A stretch of 64,000 nucleotides of DNA, from the NCBI RefSeq assembly GCF_900176305.1, contig NZ_FWXH01000003.1:1-64000 (forward strand), read 5' to 3'. The DNA comes from Clostridium acidisoli DSM 12555. GTDB taxonomy: Bacteria > Bacillota > Clostridia > Clostridiales > Clostridiaceae. The notes under the pieces were generated by a model. The model did not search any database. It was not told the DNA's origin and worked only from the letters and a program-made list of their open reading frames with translations. This document shows, piece after piece, positions 47,726 to 56,749 of this stretch (positions are counted from its first letter, which is position 1; the number at the start of each line of letters is the position of its first letter). Both the position numbers and the translations under genes were made by a program.

Positions 47726-49417
47726 ATGTTAAAAAGCAAAAAATCAAAAATGCTTTCTATTGCAATAGCTACTTTAGTAGCTGGTTCACTATTAAGTGGT
47801 TGCGGAAGCAGCAGCAGTAGCAGTACAACTAGCAAGTCAGCACAAATTATAAAGTATAATTTAGGTGCAAATCCTAAAACTATTGATCCAGGACTAAACA
47901 GTTCTGTAGAGGGCGCAACTGTAATTGCAAATGCTTTTGAAGGTCTTACAGATGTTGATGCCAATAATAAACCACATCCAGGTGTTGCAAAAAGCTGGAC
48001 TATATCAGCTGATGGTAAACATTATGTATTCCATTTAAGAAAAGATGCTAAATGGTCAGATGGTAAACCAGTAACTGCAAAAGATTTTGAATATGCTTGG
48101 AAAAGAGCATTAGCTCCAGAGACTGCATCAGATTATGCATACCAACTTTATTATTTAAAAAATGCTCAAGGATATAATGAAAGTTCATTACCTGCTGATC
48201 AAAAAACTCCTGGTGTTGCAGCAGCTACAGCTGATCAAGTTGGAGTAAAAGCAACTGACGATTATACTCTTGATGTTGAACTTGAAAATCCAACACCATA
48301 CTTCTTGTCATTAATGGCCTTCCAAACTTACATGCCATTAAGAAAAGATGTTATTGATGCTCATCCAAAGGATTGGGCAATAAATGGACCAACTTATGTT
48401 TCTAATGGTGCTTTCAAAATGGTAGATTGGAAACAAAAAGATAAATTAGAATTTGTAAAAAATCCAAACTATTGGAATAAATCTGCTGTTAAACTTGATA
48501 AGTTAACTTACACAGTTTTGGATGATGAAACAAGTTATATGTCAGCATATCAATCAGGTCAAGTTGACATCATCGATGCACCACCAACAGAACAAATTCC
48601 TTCACTTTTAAAGAGTGGAAAAGCTAAATCTTATGTTAATATTGGAACATACTATTATAGCTTTAACTTAGATCCAACAGCTAAAGTTGATCCAGCTGTT
48701 GCAAAAGCTATGGACAATGTTAAGGTAAGGCAAGCAATTTCATTAGCAATTGACAGAACATCTTTAGTTAAGAATGTAACAAAAGCTGGTCAGATTCCTT
48801 CTACTACTTTTGTACCTAGTGGTATAATTGGACCAGATGGAAAAGACTTTAAACAAAAGAAGTATTATAGTGCTACAGCTGATGTAAAGAAAGCTAAACA
48901 ATTATTAGCAGATGCTGGTTATGCAGATGGTAACAACTTCCCAAGTATAGAGTTAATATACAACAATGGTGAAGGTCATCAAAGTGTTGCAGAAGCAATT
49001 CAAGCTATGCTTAAGAAAAACTTAAACATTAATATTACACTTAGAAGTGTTGAAAGAAAAGTTCAATTAGATGAAACAAGTAAACACACATATACTGGAA
49101 TGGCTAGAAATGGTTGGAGTGCAGATTATGTTGATCCAATGACATTCTTAGATATGTGGGTAACTGGTGGTGGAAACAACACAGCTGGTTATAGTAATAA
49201 AGCATATGATAAACTTATAGAAGAAGCTAAAGCTGAAACAAATGCTACAAAGAGATTTAAAGAAATGCATGATGCAGAAGATATATTAATGACTGATATG
49301 CCTATAATACCTTTATATGAATACAATGTAATTTCTTGTATGAAAGATTATGTTAAGGGCGTATACAGAACACCTATGGATACTGTATATTTCACAAATG
49401 CATATGTTCAAAAATAA
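47726..49417 (+). CDS. oppA: Oligopeptide-binding lipoprotein OppA (system 1)
   Basis: This is the substrate-binding protein of the first Opp system, held to the outer membrane face by a lipid. The 563-residue SBP family 5 protein has a lipobox LLSGC (mature Cys followed by a Ser/Thr tether), then NPKTIDPGLNSSVEGATVIA and ISADGKHYVFHLRKDAKWSD family motifs. GGGGGA precedes ATG. It is the last gene of the operon, 77 bases after oppF, whereas in system 2 oppA comes first. Codon use is richer in preferred codons than its neighbours, as expected for an abundant protein. Confidence 0.95.
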   Translation: MLKSKKSKMLSIAIATLVAGSLLSGCGSSSSSSTTSKSAQIIKYNLGANPKTIDPGLNSSVEGATVIANAFEGLTDVDANNKPHPGVAKSWTISADGKHYVFHLRKDAKWSDGKPVTAKDFEYAWKRALAPETASDYAYQLYYLKNAQGYNESSLPADQKTPGVAAATADQVGVKATDDYTLDVELENPTPYFLSLMAFQTYMPLRKDVIDAHPKDWAINGPTYVSNGAFKMVDWKQKDKLEFVKNPNYWNKSAVKLDKLTYTVLDDETSYMSAYQSGQVDIIDAPPTEQIPSLLKSGKAKSYVNIGTYYYSFNLDPTAKVDPAVAKAMDNVKVRQAISLAIDRTSLVKNVTKAGQIPSTTFVPSGIIGPDGKDFKQKKYYSATADVKKAKQLLADAGYADGNNFPSIELIYNNGEGHQSVAEAIQAMLKKNLNINITLRSVERKVQLDETSKHTYTGMARNGWSADYVDPMTFLDMWVTGGGNNTAGYSNKAYDKLIEEAKAETNATKRFKEMHDAEDILMTDMPIIPLYEYNVISCMKDYVKGVYRTPMDTVYFTNAYVQK

Positions 49418-49426
49418 TTAATTAAT

Positions 49427-49463
49427 AAAAAGAGATCTCCTATTTAATAGAAGATCTCTTTTT
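49427..49463. terminator. Terminator after the first opp operon
   Basis: AAAAAGAGATCT (49427-49438) pairs with AGATCTCTTTTT (49452-49463), a 12-bp perfect stem ending in T. Confidence 0.85.
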
Positions 49464-49491
49464 ATTGCGTAATAGTTATATATTGCGAAGT

Positions 49492-49816
49492 AAAGACTAA
49501 AGAATTTTATCATAGCTAAAGATAGATATTATGGAAACAGATATCTACTTAAGTTTTTACTGCTACACAAAATTTAAGTTCGAGATACATGACCTTCGGT
49601 CAAAAATGAATGTCAATATACTTTAGATTATATATTTTAAGTTCAAAGATTTTTCGCATGCATAGCATAGAAAAATCATCATAGACCTTTTGCTGCAAGC
49701 GAATTCTCTCACCATTAACGGCATTACCGTTAATTCCTCCATTTTGCCACTCTGGCAATCTTTCACCTTTTTACTCACGTAGAAGAGTAAAAATCTTTAA
49801 CCAGGTACTTCGTAAT
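49492..49816. repeat. Hairpin-rich non-coding element bounded by inverted repeats (possible MITE)
   Basis: The 325-base stretch between oppA and dapB has ATTGCGAAGTA at 49492-49502 and its near-perfect complement TACTTCGTAAT at 49806-49816. Inside are clean short hairpins: ATTAACGG/CCGTTAAT (49714-49734), TTGCCA/TGGCAA (49744-49758) and TTTTTACTC/GAGTAAAAA (49768-49793). It codes for no convincing protein. It may be a miniature mobile element or a structured RNA; no target duplication is clear. Confidence 0.4.
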
Positions 49817-49839
49817 TTCTTTATATTAAGAAATAAACA

Positions 49840-50592
49840 TTACAAGTTCAATACATTATCCATATTATATAAACCAGGTTTTTGTTTTGCCATAAATACG
49901 CAAGCCTTCAAGGCACCAACAGCAAAAACTTCTCTAGAAAGTGCAGTATGCTTGAGTTCTATTATTTCTCCTTCTCCTGCAAAAATTATTTCATGTTCAC
50001 CAACAATAGTACCGCCTCTTATTGCGTGTACACCAATTTCAGAATGTTCTCTCTTATGATTACCGTTTCTTCCATGTACATATTGTGTGTTTTCATTTAT
50101 AGAGTCTTTTATTGTATCACCAAGTAAAAGTGCTGTTCCACTAGGAGCATCAACTTTTTGATTGTGGTGTTTTTCAATAATTTCAATATCAAAATCTTCA
50201 TAAAGCAGTGAACTTATATTTTTAAGTATGTTGTTAATAACATTAATTCCGATAGACATATTTGCTGAACGAAATATTGGATTTTTTTCACTAAAAAGTT
50301 TAATGCTTTTAATTTGATCCTCTGAATAACCGGTTGTGCAAAGAACAACTGGAATTTTTTTTGAAGCTGCAAATTCTAATATTCCATCTAAAGAATCTGG
50401 TCTTGAAAAATCCAATATAACATCTACTGGTATTGTGCATTCGTTTATATTGGTGAAAATGGGAAATTTTGAAATTGCATCAGATTTTCTATCTATGCCA
50501 GCTGATATTTCTATAGTATCTAATTTTTCAGAAGATGAATAAATCATCTTACCCATTTTTCCAGAACATCCAATTAATAAAACTTTAATCAT
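49840..50592 (-). CDS. dapB: 4-hydroxy-tetrahydrodipicolinate reductase
   Basis: DapB reduces the DapA product to tetrahydrodipicolinate, the substrate of DapH. The protein of about 250 residues has the Rossmann start KVLLIGCSGKMGKMI, LDFSRPDSLDGI, the catalytic His region IIEKHHNQKVDAPSGTAL, and GGTIVGEHEI. ATG 50592 is preferred, nine bases after AAGGAGG that lies in the end of dapA; earlier in-frame starts lie upstream of that site. It follows dapA by four bases, forming dapAB on the minus strand. Confidence 0.95.
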   Translation of the reverse strand: MIKVLLIGCSGKMGKMIYSSSEKLDTIEISAGIDRKSDAISKFPIFTNINECTIPVDVILDFSRPDSLDGILEFAASKKIPVVLCTTGYSEDQIKSIKLFSEKNPIFRSANMSIGINVINNILKNISSLLYEDFDIEIIEKHHNQKVDAPSGTALLLGDTIKDSINENTQYVHGRNGNHKREHSEIGVHAIRGGTIVGEHEIIFAGEGEIIELKHTALSREVFAVGALKACVFMAKQKPGLYNMDNVLNL

Positions 50593-50596
50593 AATA

Positions 50597-51487
50597 TTAT
50601 TCCTCCTTAAGTTCATATCCATAGTTAATAAGTGATGACTTTAAAATTTTAAGATTTTTTTCATCCATTGTACAAAGCGGAAGTCTTAATGATCCAACTT
50701 CCATACCAAGTAGATTCATTGCGGTTTTGACCGGAATAGGATTTGTTTCTATAAATAAAGCATTTGTAATAAAAAAAGTTTCTAATTGCAATTTTAGAGC
50801 TTTTTCAATATCACCCTTAAGATATGAAGTTGCCATTTCATGGACTTCATATGGCATTATATTAGCCAAAACGGATATTACACCTTTTCCTCCAATAGAA
50901 AGAATGGGTACAATTTGGTCATCGTTTCCAGAATAAATATCAAATCTATTTTTACAAATAGATTTCATTTTTAATATTTGACTTAGATTACCACTAGCTT
51001 CCTTAATAGCTATAATATTTTTTAGTGGACTAAGTGCAAGTAAAGTTTCAGGATTTATATTCATACCTGTTCTTCCAGGAACATTATAGAGTATAATTGG
51101 GATATTAAGTGAATCATTTATTGCTTTGAAATGTTCTATTAACCCTTTTTGTGTGGTTTTATTATAGTAAGGAGTTATTATTAAAACGCCATCAACTCCA
51201 ATATCTTCAGCCCATTTACTCATCTGTATACTTGCTAATGTGTTGTTATTACCTGTGCCAGCTATAACTGGAATCCTTTTGTTAACCTTTTCTACTGTAA
51301 ACTTTATTGTTTCTTTTTTTTCATCAGTAGTCATAGTTGAAGCTTCGCCGGTAGTTCCACATATTACTATTGCATCTGTATTTTTCTCTATGTGCCATTC
51401 AATTAATTCCTCAAGTTTTCTAAAATCAACACCATAATTAGTGAAAGGCGTTATAATTGCAACTGCGCTTCCTGTAAAAATACTCAT
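50597..51487 (-). CDS. dapA: 4-hydroxy-tetrahydrodipicolinate synthase
   Basis: DapA condenses pyruvate with aspartate semialdehyde, the first committed step to diaminopimelate and lysine. The 296-residue TIM barrel has [36 protein letters not shown], the Schiff-base Lys in [10 protein letters not shown] and the final [21 protein letters not shown] lies before ATG. It heads dapAB, transcribed between two opp operons. I looked for a lysine riboswitch upstream and did not see one. Confidence 0.96.
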   Translation of the reverse strand: MSIFTGSAVAIITPFTNYGVDFRKLEELIEWHIEKNTDAIVICGTTGEASTMTTDEKKETIKFTVEKVNKRIPVIAGTGNNNTLASIQMSKWAEDIGVDGVLIITPYYNKTTQKGLIEHFKAINDSLNIPIILYNVPGRTGMNINPETLLALSPLKNIIAIKEASGNLSQILKMKSICKNRFDIYSGNDDQIVPILSIGGKGVISVLANIMPYEVHEMATSYLKGDIEKALKLQLETFFITNALFIETNPIPVKTAMNLLGMEVGSLRLPLCTMDEKNLKILKSSLINYGYELKEE

Positions 51488-51781
51488 AGAATCCTCCTCA
51501 TATATAAATTGTTACAGTTTATTATATAACTTTATCATATATAAGTGTATAGTTTTTTAGGGGAGTAAATACAATTATTAATTTTAATAAATTATTTGGC
51601 TTGGATAAAATTGCTTAATTCATATTAAGTATATAAAAAATGAATAAATTTAAATAATATATATGATATTTCTAAGTATAGAGTGATATAATATATTAAA
51701 ATAAACAGAATTTAAAGGTTGTGAAAATATATTTGGTATATCTTAAGCAATATAAAAAATATAAACGATAAAATTATTAAA

Positions 51782-51830
51782 ACGTTAAAAAATGAAGAAT
51801 ATATACTAAAAAGCGTTAAAAAATGAAGAA
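51782..51830. promoter_or_regulatory. Direct repeat upstream of the second opp operon
   Basis: ACGTTAAAAAATGAAGAA (51782-51799) recurs as GCGTTAAAAAATGAAGAA (51813-51830), with 17 of 18 bases alike and a 31-base spacing of about three helical turns. It sits just before a possible promoter, as an operator would. The rest of 51488-52083 is AT-rich with no gene. Confidence 0.4.
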
Positions 51831-51858
51831 GAGTTGTACTTAATGGTCAAATCTAGAA

Positions 51859-51886
51859 TTGACACTGTTTTATTATTTATGATAAC
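51859..51886 (+). promoter_or_regulatory. Possible promoter of the second opp operon
   Basis: TTGACA (51859-51864) is clear. The best -10 is GATAAC (51881-51886) at 16 bases, which is weak, so an activator may be needed. Confidence 0.4.
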
Positions 51887-52083
51887 ATGTAAAAAATGAA
51901 TTTGGTATGAAAAACCAAAGCAATTTTGGATATTATTAAAGAATACATATATTAGTTAATAAAAAAAGAGTTATAACAAAATATTGTAAAAATACTATTT
52001 TTTCATTACGGTAATACAGTTGGATTTATAATGCTAGTAATCTGACTTTTACATTTATAAACAAATTTTAAGGGGGAAATCTA

Positions 52084-53772
52084 ATGAAAAGCAAAAAATT
52101 ATTAACAGTATTGCTTTCAGCAGCAGTAATCTCAACAATAGCACTTGCTGGCTGTGGAAGTTCTTCAAGTACAAGTAGTAGTTCAACTACACTGGACAAG
52201 GATCAGCACTTAACGCTTCCAATTCCAGCATCAGATGTTAAAACTCTTGATTCATCAAAAGGAACAGATATGTATTCATCTTATGTTCTTCAAGAAAGCA
52301 TGGAAGCTCTTGGAAGAGATGAAATCAAAAATGGTAAGGAAACTGTTGTACCAGCAGGTGCGGAAAGTTGGCAGACATCACCAGATGGCCTTACATGGAC
52401 ATTTAAATTAAGAAAAAGCAAATGGTCAGATGGAAAAGATGTTACTGCTGATCAATATGTTTATGCATTAAGAAGGGCACTTGATCCAAATACAGCATCA
52501 GAATATGCGTATTTACTTCAAGGTATCGGTATAAAAAATGCTGACGATGTAAACAGTGGTAAACTTCCTACTGATCAATTAGGAGTAACTGCACCAGATG
52601 CAAGTACACTTGTTATAACATTGTCACATCCTTGTGCATATTTTGAAAAATTATTGAACTTTAAGTTCTTTATTCCATTAAGACAGGACATTGTTGAAAA
52701 AGCAGGAGCTAAATATGGTTCTACAGCTGATTCGTTAGTATTTAATGGACCTTTCAAAATAACTTCAATGGAAAGTGGAAGTAAAATTGAAATGGTAAAA
52801 AATGAAAATTATTGGGATAAAAAAGATGTTAAATTAGATAAAGTTACTTTTGATTTTATGGCTGATAACAATGCAGTTATGAATGCACTTCAAAGTGGTG
52901 AAATTGATGCAACAACTGTTATTTCAAAAGAATGGAACGATAAGTTCTCTAAAAACAGCAGCTTAGTTCATAAAACTTCACCATTACCTACAACTGGATA
53001 TCTTGCATTTAATTTTAAAGATAAAAATAAATTAATGACAAATGATAAAATAAGAAAAGCCATAGCATTATCATTAGATAGAAAAGAATATCTTAACATT
53101 GTTGGTGGTGGAATAGGTACACCTGCTAATGATTATATACCAACAGACGTTCAGGCTGGTAGTGATTTCTATAGAGACAAAGTTAAATCTCCATTAAGCG
53201 AATTAAAAGGTGATCCAAAACAATTATTTAGTGAAGGTTTAAAAGAATTAGGAATGGATCCAGATCCATCAAAAGTTACAATTGTTGATACAGAAGCAGG
53301 TACTGATGCTGTAGCTAAAAAAGAGGGAGATCTGTTAATATCAGAACTTAAGAACAAAATTGGTGTAAATGTTAAAGTAAATTATGAAGAATGGAAACAA
53401 TTTTTGCAAGATCAAAGTACTTTAAACTTCGAAATGCAAAGTGGTGAATTCTGGTCAGCTGACTACAACGATCCTATGACATTTATGGATATGTGGGAAA
53501 CTTCTGCAACATCACAAACTAACGCTTATTCAAACAAAGACTACGATGCTTTAATTGAAGATGCTAAAACTCAAAAAGATGAATCAAAGAGAATTGAAGA
53601 TTTCCAAAAAGCAGAAAAAATACTTTTAGTTGATGATGTACCATTTGCTACTACTTATCATCAATCATCAAGTAGTTTCACTTACAACTATGTAAAAGGA
53701 ATTCAACGATTACCATTTGCTTCTGGAGCAGAAATCAAATATGCATATATTTCTGGTAAAGCAAGTAAGTAA
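52084..53772 (+). CDS. oppA: Oligopeptide-binding lipoprotein OppA (system 2)
   Basis: This substrate-binding protein of the second Opp system has 562 residues, a lipobox LAGC followed by a Ser-rich tether, and SBP family 5 motifs (WQTSPDGLTWTFKLRKSKWS, SLDRKEYLNIVGGG). It differs widely from the system 1 OppA after the lipobox, so the two systems probably take different peptides. AAGGGGGA precedes ATG. A hairpin after its stop may make it more abundant than the permeases. Confidence 0.95.
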   Translation: MKSKKLLTVLLSAAVISTIALAGCGSSSSTSSSSTTLDKDQHLTLPIPASDVKTLDSSKGTDMYSSYVLQESMEALGRDEIKNGKETVVPAGAESWQTSPDGLTWTFKLRKSKWSDGKDVTADQYVYALRRALDPNTASEYAYLLQGIGIKNADDVNSGKLPTDQLGVTAPDASTLVITLSHPCAYFEKLLNFKFFIPLRQDIVEKAGAKYGSTADSLVFNGPFKITSMESGSKIEMVKNENYWDKKDVKLDKVTFDFMADNNAVMNALQSGEIDATTVISKEWNDKFSKNSSLVHKTSPLPTTGYLAFNFKDKNKLMTNDKIRKAIALSLDRKEYLNIVGGGIGTPANDYIPTDVQAGSDFYRDKVKSPLSELKGDPKQLFSEGLKELGMDPDPSKVTIVDTEAGTDAVAKKEGDLLISELKNKIGVNVKVNYEEWKQFLQDQSTLNFEMQSGEFWSADYNDPMTFMDMWETSATSQTNAYSNKDYDALIEDAKTQKDESKRIEDFQKAEKILLVDDVPFATTYHQSSSSFTYNYVKGIQRLPFASGAEIKYAYISGKASK

Positions 53773-53793
53773 ATTTCTAGTAAAAACAATTAA

Positions 53794-53814
53794 GCGGCAG
53801 AGTTTTTCTCTGCC
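53794..53814 (+). terminator. Attenuating hairpin between oppA and oppB of system 2
   Basis: CGGCAGAG (53794-53801) pairs with CTCTGCCG (53807-53814) around TTTTT. The tail TAATAATATTTT is only partly T-rich, so leaky termination is likely. This would give a high ratio of binding protein to permease. Confidence 0.7.
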
Positions 53815-53850
53815 GTAATAATATTTTAATATACTTTTGGAGGGATAACA

Positions 53851-54783
53851 ATGCTGAGATTTGTGCTGAAAAGATTTGCATACATGATAATAACCATATT
53901 TATTGTTATTACAGCAACCTTTTTTATGATGCACTCTATACCTGGTAATCCATTTGCGAGTCCTAAGAAATTACCAGCACAGACAGTAAAAAATATAAAT
54001 AAAAAATACGGTCTGGATAAACCAATAACAACACAATATGTATTGTTTATGGAAAATTTAGTTCTTCATGGAGATTTAGGAGAATCATATCAATACCCAG
54101 GGCTTACTGTAAATAGTATAATAGCACAAAGAGCACCAGTTTCAGGTGAACTTGGAGGAGAAGCCTTAATATTGGGTTTTGCTTTAGGAATTATTCTTGG
54201 AATTGTAGCTGCCTTTAAAAAAAATCAATGGCAGGATTATACAGTCATGTTTATAGCAATATTAGGTATAGCCATACCATCGTTTGTTTTAGCAGCTTTA
54301 CTACAGTATTTTTTCACGGTTAAATTTTCTGTATTCCCTACATCAGGATGGGGAGGATTTAAATACACAATATTACCAGCCCTTTCTATGGCTTTAGGTA
54401 CAATAGCAGTTTATGCTAGATTTATGAGAAGTAATTGTATAGAAGTAATTGGACAAGATTATATTATGACAGCAGAAGCAAAAGGAGTTTCAAAAGTAGC
54501 TTTAGTTTATAAACATGTTTTAAGAAATGCAATTATGCCAGCAATTACAATGCTTGGACCACAAATAGCAATGATATTTACTGGAACATTTGTAATTGAA
54601 GTTATTTTTTCAATACCTGGAATAGGAAGATATTTTGTAAGTTGCGTTTCAGACAGGGATTACCCAGTTATATTGGGAACAACAATTTTTGTCGCAATCT
54701 TATATATAATATCAGTATTCGTTGTAGACGTTCTATATGGATTTATTGATCCTAGAATAAGACTTAGCGGTGGCAAAAAATAG
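53851..54783 (+). CDS. oppB: Oligopeptide ABC transporter permease OppB (system 2)
   Basis: The 310-residue protein has six membrane segments, the OppB start MLRFVLKRFAYMIITIFIV and EAA loop VIGQDYIMTAEAKGVSKVAL. GGAGGG lies before ATG. It follows the oppA hairpin and leads oppBCDF of the second system. Confidence 0.95.
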   Translation: MLRFVLKRFAYMIITIFIVITATFFMMHSIPGNPFASPKKLPAQTVKNINKKYGLDKPITTQYVLFMENLVLHGDLGESYQYPGLTVNSIIAQRAPVSGELGGEALILGFALGIILGIVAAFKKNQWQDYTVMFIAILGIAIPSFVLAALLQYFFTVKFSVFPTSGWGGFKYTILPALSMALGTIAVYARFMRSNCIEVIGQDYIMTAEAKGVSKVALVYKHVLRNAIMPAITMLGPQIAMIFTGTFVIEVIFSIPGIGRYFVSCVSDRDYPVILGTTIFVAILYIISVFVVDVLYGFIDPRIRLSGGKK

Positions 54784-54794
54784 GAGGAGAAAAA

Positions 54795-55715
54795 ATGGCA
54801 GAACTTTCAAAGGAAAAATTTAAAATCATTGGATGCGAAAATAACAATTCCGACGAAATAGTCAGAAAAAATATTACCTATTGGCAAGATGCTTGGAGAA
54901 GATTAAAGCAGAATAAAATAGCAGTATTTTCTTTGGTTCTCCTAGTTATAATAGCACTTATGTCTATTTTTGCACCATTTTTTAGACCGTTTGGTGTTAA
55001 TGGTGTAAGTCCAACTACTACTAATATTAGTCCAAATTCTTTACATTGGTTTGGAACAGATGATTTAGGAAGAGATGTTTGGGTTAGGACATGGGCAGGA
55101 ACTAGAACTTCTATAATAATAGGAATTATAGGTGCATTTATAGAACTAGTTGTAGGTGCATTGTATGGTGGTATTTCTGGTTATGTTGGTGGTGTTGTTG
55201 ATGATATATTAATGAGAATAGTTGAAATATTAAATAGTATTCCATACCTAATATTAGTACTTATAATAATTATTGTTATGAATAGTAATGGAATTATACC
55301 ACTTATTATTGGAATGACCTTAACTGGATGGACTGGAATGGCTAGAATGGTTAGAGGCCAAGTACTTTCTATTAAGGAACAAGAATACGTATTAGCATCA
55401 CAAGCTTTGGGTGCAAATTCATCTAGAATCATATTAAAGCACTTAATGCCTAATGTAATTGGTATTATGATAGTTGATGTAACTTTAGCAGTTCCAAGTT
55501 ATATATTTGCAGAGGCATTTTTAAGTTATATTGGTTTAGGTATTAAATCTCCTAATATTAGTCTTGGTGCATTATGTTCCAATGCAACTCCTAATATGAT
55601 GTTTTATCCTTATCAATTGTTTTGGCCTTCACTCGTAATAAGTTTAATAATGCTTACATTTAACTTATTAGGTGATGGATTATCTGATGCCCTTGATCCA
55701 AAACAACGTCAGTAA
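54795..55715 (+). CDS. oppC: Oligopeptide ABC transporter permease OppC (system 2)
   Basis: The 306-residue channel subunit has TYWQDAWRRLKQNKIAVFSL at its start, HWFGTDDLGRDVWVRTWAGT and EAA loop IKEQEYVLASQALGANSSRI. GGAGGA precedes ATG, 11 bases after oppB. Confidence 0.95.
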   Translation: MAELSKEKFKIIGCENNNSDEIVRKNITYWQDAWRRLKQNKIAVFSLVLLVIIALMSIFAPFFRPFGVNGVSPTTTNISPNSLHWFGTDDLGRDVWVRTWAGTRTSIIIGIIGAFIELVVGALYGGISGYVGGVVDDILMRIVEILNSIPYLILVLIIIIVMNSNGIIPLIIGMTLTGWTGMARMVRGQVLSIKEQEYVLASQALGANSSRIILKHLMPNVIGIMIVDVTLAVPSYIFAEAFLSYIGLGIKSPNISLGALCSNATPNMMFYPYQLFWPSLVISLIMLTFNLLGDGLSDALDPKQRQ

Positions 55716-55729
55716 GGAGGAAATTTAAA

Positions 55730-56749
55730 ATGGCAAAAATACTAGAGGTAAAAAATTTAAAAGTTTCATACCACACTTATGCTGGAGAAGTTCAATCTGT
55801 TAGAGGTGTAAGTTTTGACTTAAATGAGCGTGAGACACTTGCTATAGTTGGAGAATCTGGATGTGGAAAATCTGTTACATCCAAGGCAATAATGAGACTT
55901 ATACAAACACCACCTGGTGATATAAAAGAAGGCTCAGAGATATTATTTAAGGGTAAAGATATTTTAAAAATGGAAGACAATGAACTTAGAAAATTAAGAG
56001 GCGGACAAATTAGCATGATTTTCCAAGATCCTATGACTTCATTAAATCCTACAATGAAAATTGGAAAACAAATAGCTGAAAGTATAATGATTCACAGAGG
56101 ACTTTCTTCAAAAGAGGCTTTTGAAGAAGCTATAAAAATGCTTAAAATTGTTAATATACCAAATGCAGATAAAAGAGCTAATCAGTATCCACATCAATTT
56201 TCAGGTGGTATGCGACAAAGAGCTATGATAGCAATAGCTTTAGCTTGTGACCCTAACATATTAATTGCTGATGAACCTACAACTGCATTAGATGTTACAA
56301 TACAAGCACAAATTATGGATCTTATGAAGGATTTACAAGATAAACTTGGTACAGCAATAGTATTAATAACTCATGATTTAGGTGTTGTAGCTAGCGTTGC
56401 ACAAAGAATCCAAGTTATGTACTCAGGATTAATTGTTGAAAGAGGAAAAACTGATGAAATTTTTAGTAATCCTCAGCATCCATATACATGGGCACTTTTA
56501 CAATCAGTACCTAGACTTGATACAGGTAATAAAGATGTATTATATTCTTTAAATGGAACTCCTCCGGATTTGTTAAGACCTCCAGTTGGATGTCCTTTTG
56601 CAGCAAGATGTAAATATGCAATGCCAATTTGTAAGGAAGAAATGCCAAAAGAAACTAAATTATCTGAAACACATTCAGTTTCATGTTGGCTTCAACACCC
56701 TATGGCGCCTAAAGTTGAGTCACCATTAAAAGCAGGAGGTGCAAAGTAA
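55730..56749 (+). CDS. oppD: Oligopeptide ABC transporter ATPase OppD (system 2)
   Basis: The 339-residue ATPase has Walker A GESGCGKS, Q-loop [13 protein letters not shown], signature FSGGMRQRA, Walker [13 protein letters not shown] and the C-terminal domain [15 protein letters not shown] ... CW. It shares one base with the oppF start, exactly as in system 1, which points to an old duplication of the DF pair. Confidence 0.96.
   Translation: MAKILEVKNLKVSYHTYAGEVQSVRGVSFDLNERETLAIVGESGCGKSVTSKAIMRLIQTPPGDIKEGSEILFKGKDILKMEDNELRKLRGGQISMIFQDPMTSLNPTMKIGKQIAESIMIHRGLSSKEAFEEAIKMLKIVNIPNADKRANQYPHQFSGGMRQRAMIAIALACDPNILIADEPTTALDVTIQAQIMDLMKDLQDKLGTAIVLITHDLGVVASVAQRIQVMYSGLIVERGKTDEIFSNPQHPYTWALLQSVPRLDTGNKDVLYSLNGTPPDLLRPPVGCPFAARCKYAMPICKEEMPKETKLSETHSVSCWLQHPMAPKVESPLKAGGAK

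Noticed and set aside
51488-52083. Lysine riboswitch upstream of dapA
   Set aside because: I looked for the conserved lysine-aptamer segments on the minus strand and found none; the spacer is plain AT-rich DNA with an 18-base repeat.
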